Shown: one piece after another, positions 63,576 through 64,000 of the stretch
How the letters are laid out: the number at the start of each line of letters is the position of its first letter
Position numbering within the stretch: position 1 is the stretch's first letter
NCBI RefSeq assembly: GCF_004193775.1
Contig: NC_041007.1
Span: 23,835,696 to 23,899,695 of the forward strand
Reading direction: 5' to 3'
Length of the DNA stretch: 64,000 nt
From: Glycine soja
Taxonomy: Eukaryota > Streptophyta > Magnoliopsida > Fabales > Fabaceae
The notes under the pieces: model-generated
Database searches by the model: none
What the model was told of the DNA's origin: nothing
Seen by the model: the letters and a program-made list of their open reading frames with translations, nothing else
Translations under genes and position numbers: made by a program

Positions 63576-64000
63576 TTCCTGCGAAGGCAAACATTTGGAA
63601 AGTTAGTTTTACCAGTGGGACACTACTCTTAAAACAAAAATGACATACAACCTCCTCCCATAAATACAAACATCAATGTAAATTTAGAGCAAGCTTATGC
63701 GCATATTTCCCTACGAACGTTCACTTGCACAAGACATCCTATTAACTAAGAAAAATGCACCCATATACAATCAAGGTAGCTTCATTACCTAGATTATTTA
63801 CATGTACTTCCAAGGTGTATTTGTTATTTACATCACACACGCCTCCTTGGCTAAATTTACATACATGCATACTCAAAGCATTTCGGGGTACCAAAAATTG
63901 CACATGCGCTCATCTTGGTATTTCTAATACCTATACATATACAAACTTCATGATGAATCTTGACTACCTACGCAATAAGGTGCTACATTTCATGCTTTTT
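63576..64000 (-). other. Unassigned sequence upstream of the element 6 ORF
   Basis: AT-rich, no ORF or recognised repeat. It could be leader, an internal promoter region, or intron of element 6. Confidence 0.4.

Larger units (their letters stand above)
57570..64000 (-). mobile_element. 3' part of Ogre-type element 6 (continues beyond window)
   Basis: Minus strand: 3' LTR (57570-59219), polypurine inverted repeat, 127-bp hairpin array, two TACGTA modules, a long 3' untranslated region shared with element 5, and an intact ORF (62325-63575). Everything further 5' is outside. Confidence 0.8.

Noticed and set aside
63576..63590. Extended start of the element 6 ORF at 63590
   Set aside because: The codon is TTG; ATG at 63575 is the first plausible plant start.

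Overview
The window is plant repeat DNA, most likely pericentromeric heterochromatin of a legume close to soybean (Glycine). It contains a complete SIRE1-type copia element (a Glycine Sirevirus), a Calypso/Athila-like gypsy element, and several Ogre/Tat-type gypsy elements with shared LTRs. I see no host gene, rRNA, tRNA or CRISPR. Almost every base belongs to an LTR retrotransposon, and these are nested in one another.

Layout. 1-9572: gag-only Ogre-like element 1 (minus) with a large 24-bp hairpin minisatellite and its 5' LTR at 7575-9572. 9573-9882 and 19216-23067: two parts of one Athila-like element (plus), split by Ogre-like element 2 (9883-19215, plus, target duplication CTTAG). Element 2 carries a decayed extra ORF1, a decayed gag and a copia LTR fragment. 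23641-28683: Ogre-like element 3 (minus, gag only). 28952-32989: 3' part of Ogre-like element 4 (minus), mostly hairpin arrays. 32990-37560: element 8 (minus) with a broken 'plant transposon protein' ORF. 37561-41321: decayed Sirevirus-like element 7 (plus). 41322-57569: Ogre-type element 5 (minus) with G-patch, a spliceable intron, RT and dual RNase H but no integrase. It is interrupted by an intact SIRE1 copy (43638-53477, target duplication TCACC, 1201-bp LTRs with no difference I could find by eye). 57570-64000: 3' part of Ogre-type element 6 (minus) with a 127-bp hairpin array and an intact 416-aa ORF.

How the parts work together. SIRE1 is the only element here with all parts for its own replication: LTR promoter, initiator-Met tRNA primer site, gag-PR-INT-RT-RH in one frame, a leaky-type stop UAG CAA CUA before an in-frame envelope-like ORF, and a polypurine tract. 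Elements 1-4 keep only gag or untranslated parts and would depend on proteins supplied by relatives.

Main discovery. The long 3' regions of the Ogre-like elements hold at least six tandem-repeat families of unrelated sequence and unit length (24, 31, 58, 65, 89/107 and 127 bp). Their units are nearly all short inverted repeats whose two arms change together. At most of the exceptions I read, the mismatch would be a G-U wobble in RNA of the element's own strand. Two LTR families show the same logic as constant-loop hairpins with variable, complementary stems. Each element family also repeats its own palindrome: GATGTC-N2-GACATC in SIRE1 (inside both ORFs too), TAATCGATTA in element 7, CTTAG-centred in element 8, and AGCTCGCC-N2-GGCGAGCT about 25 bp upstream of the Ogre LTR TATA box. 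These structures look maintained by selection or by a hairpin-correcting process, and I know of no description of the combined pattern.
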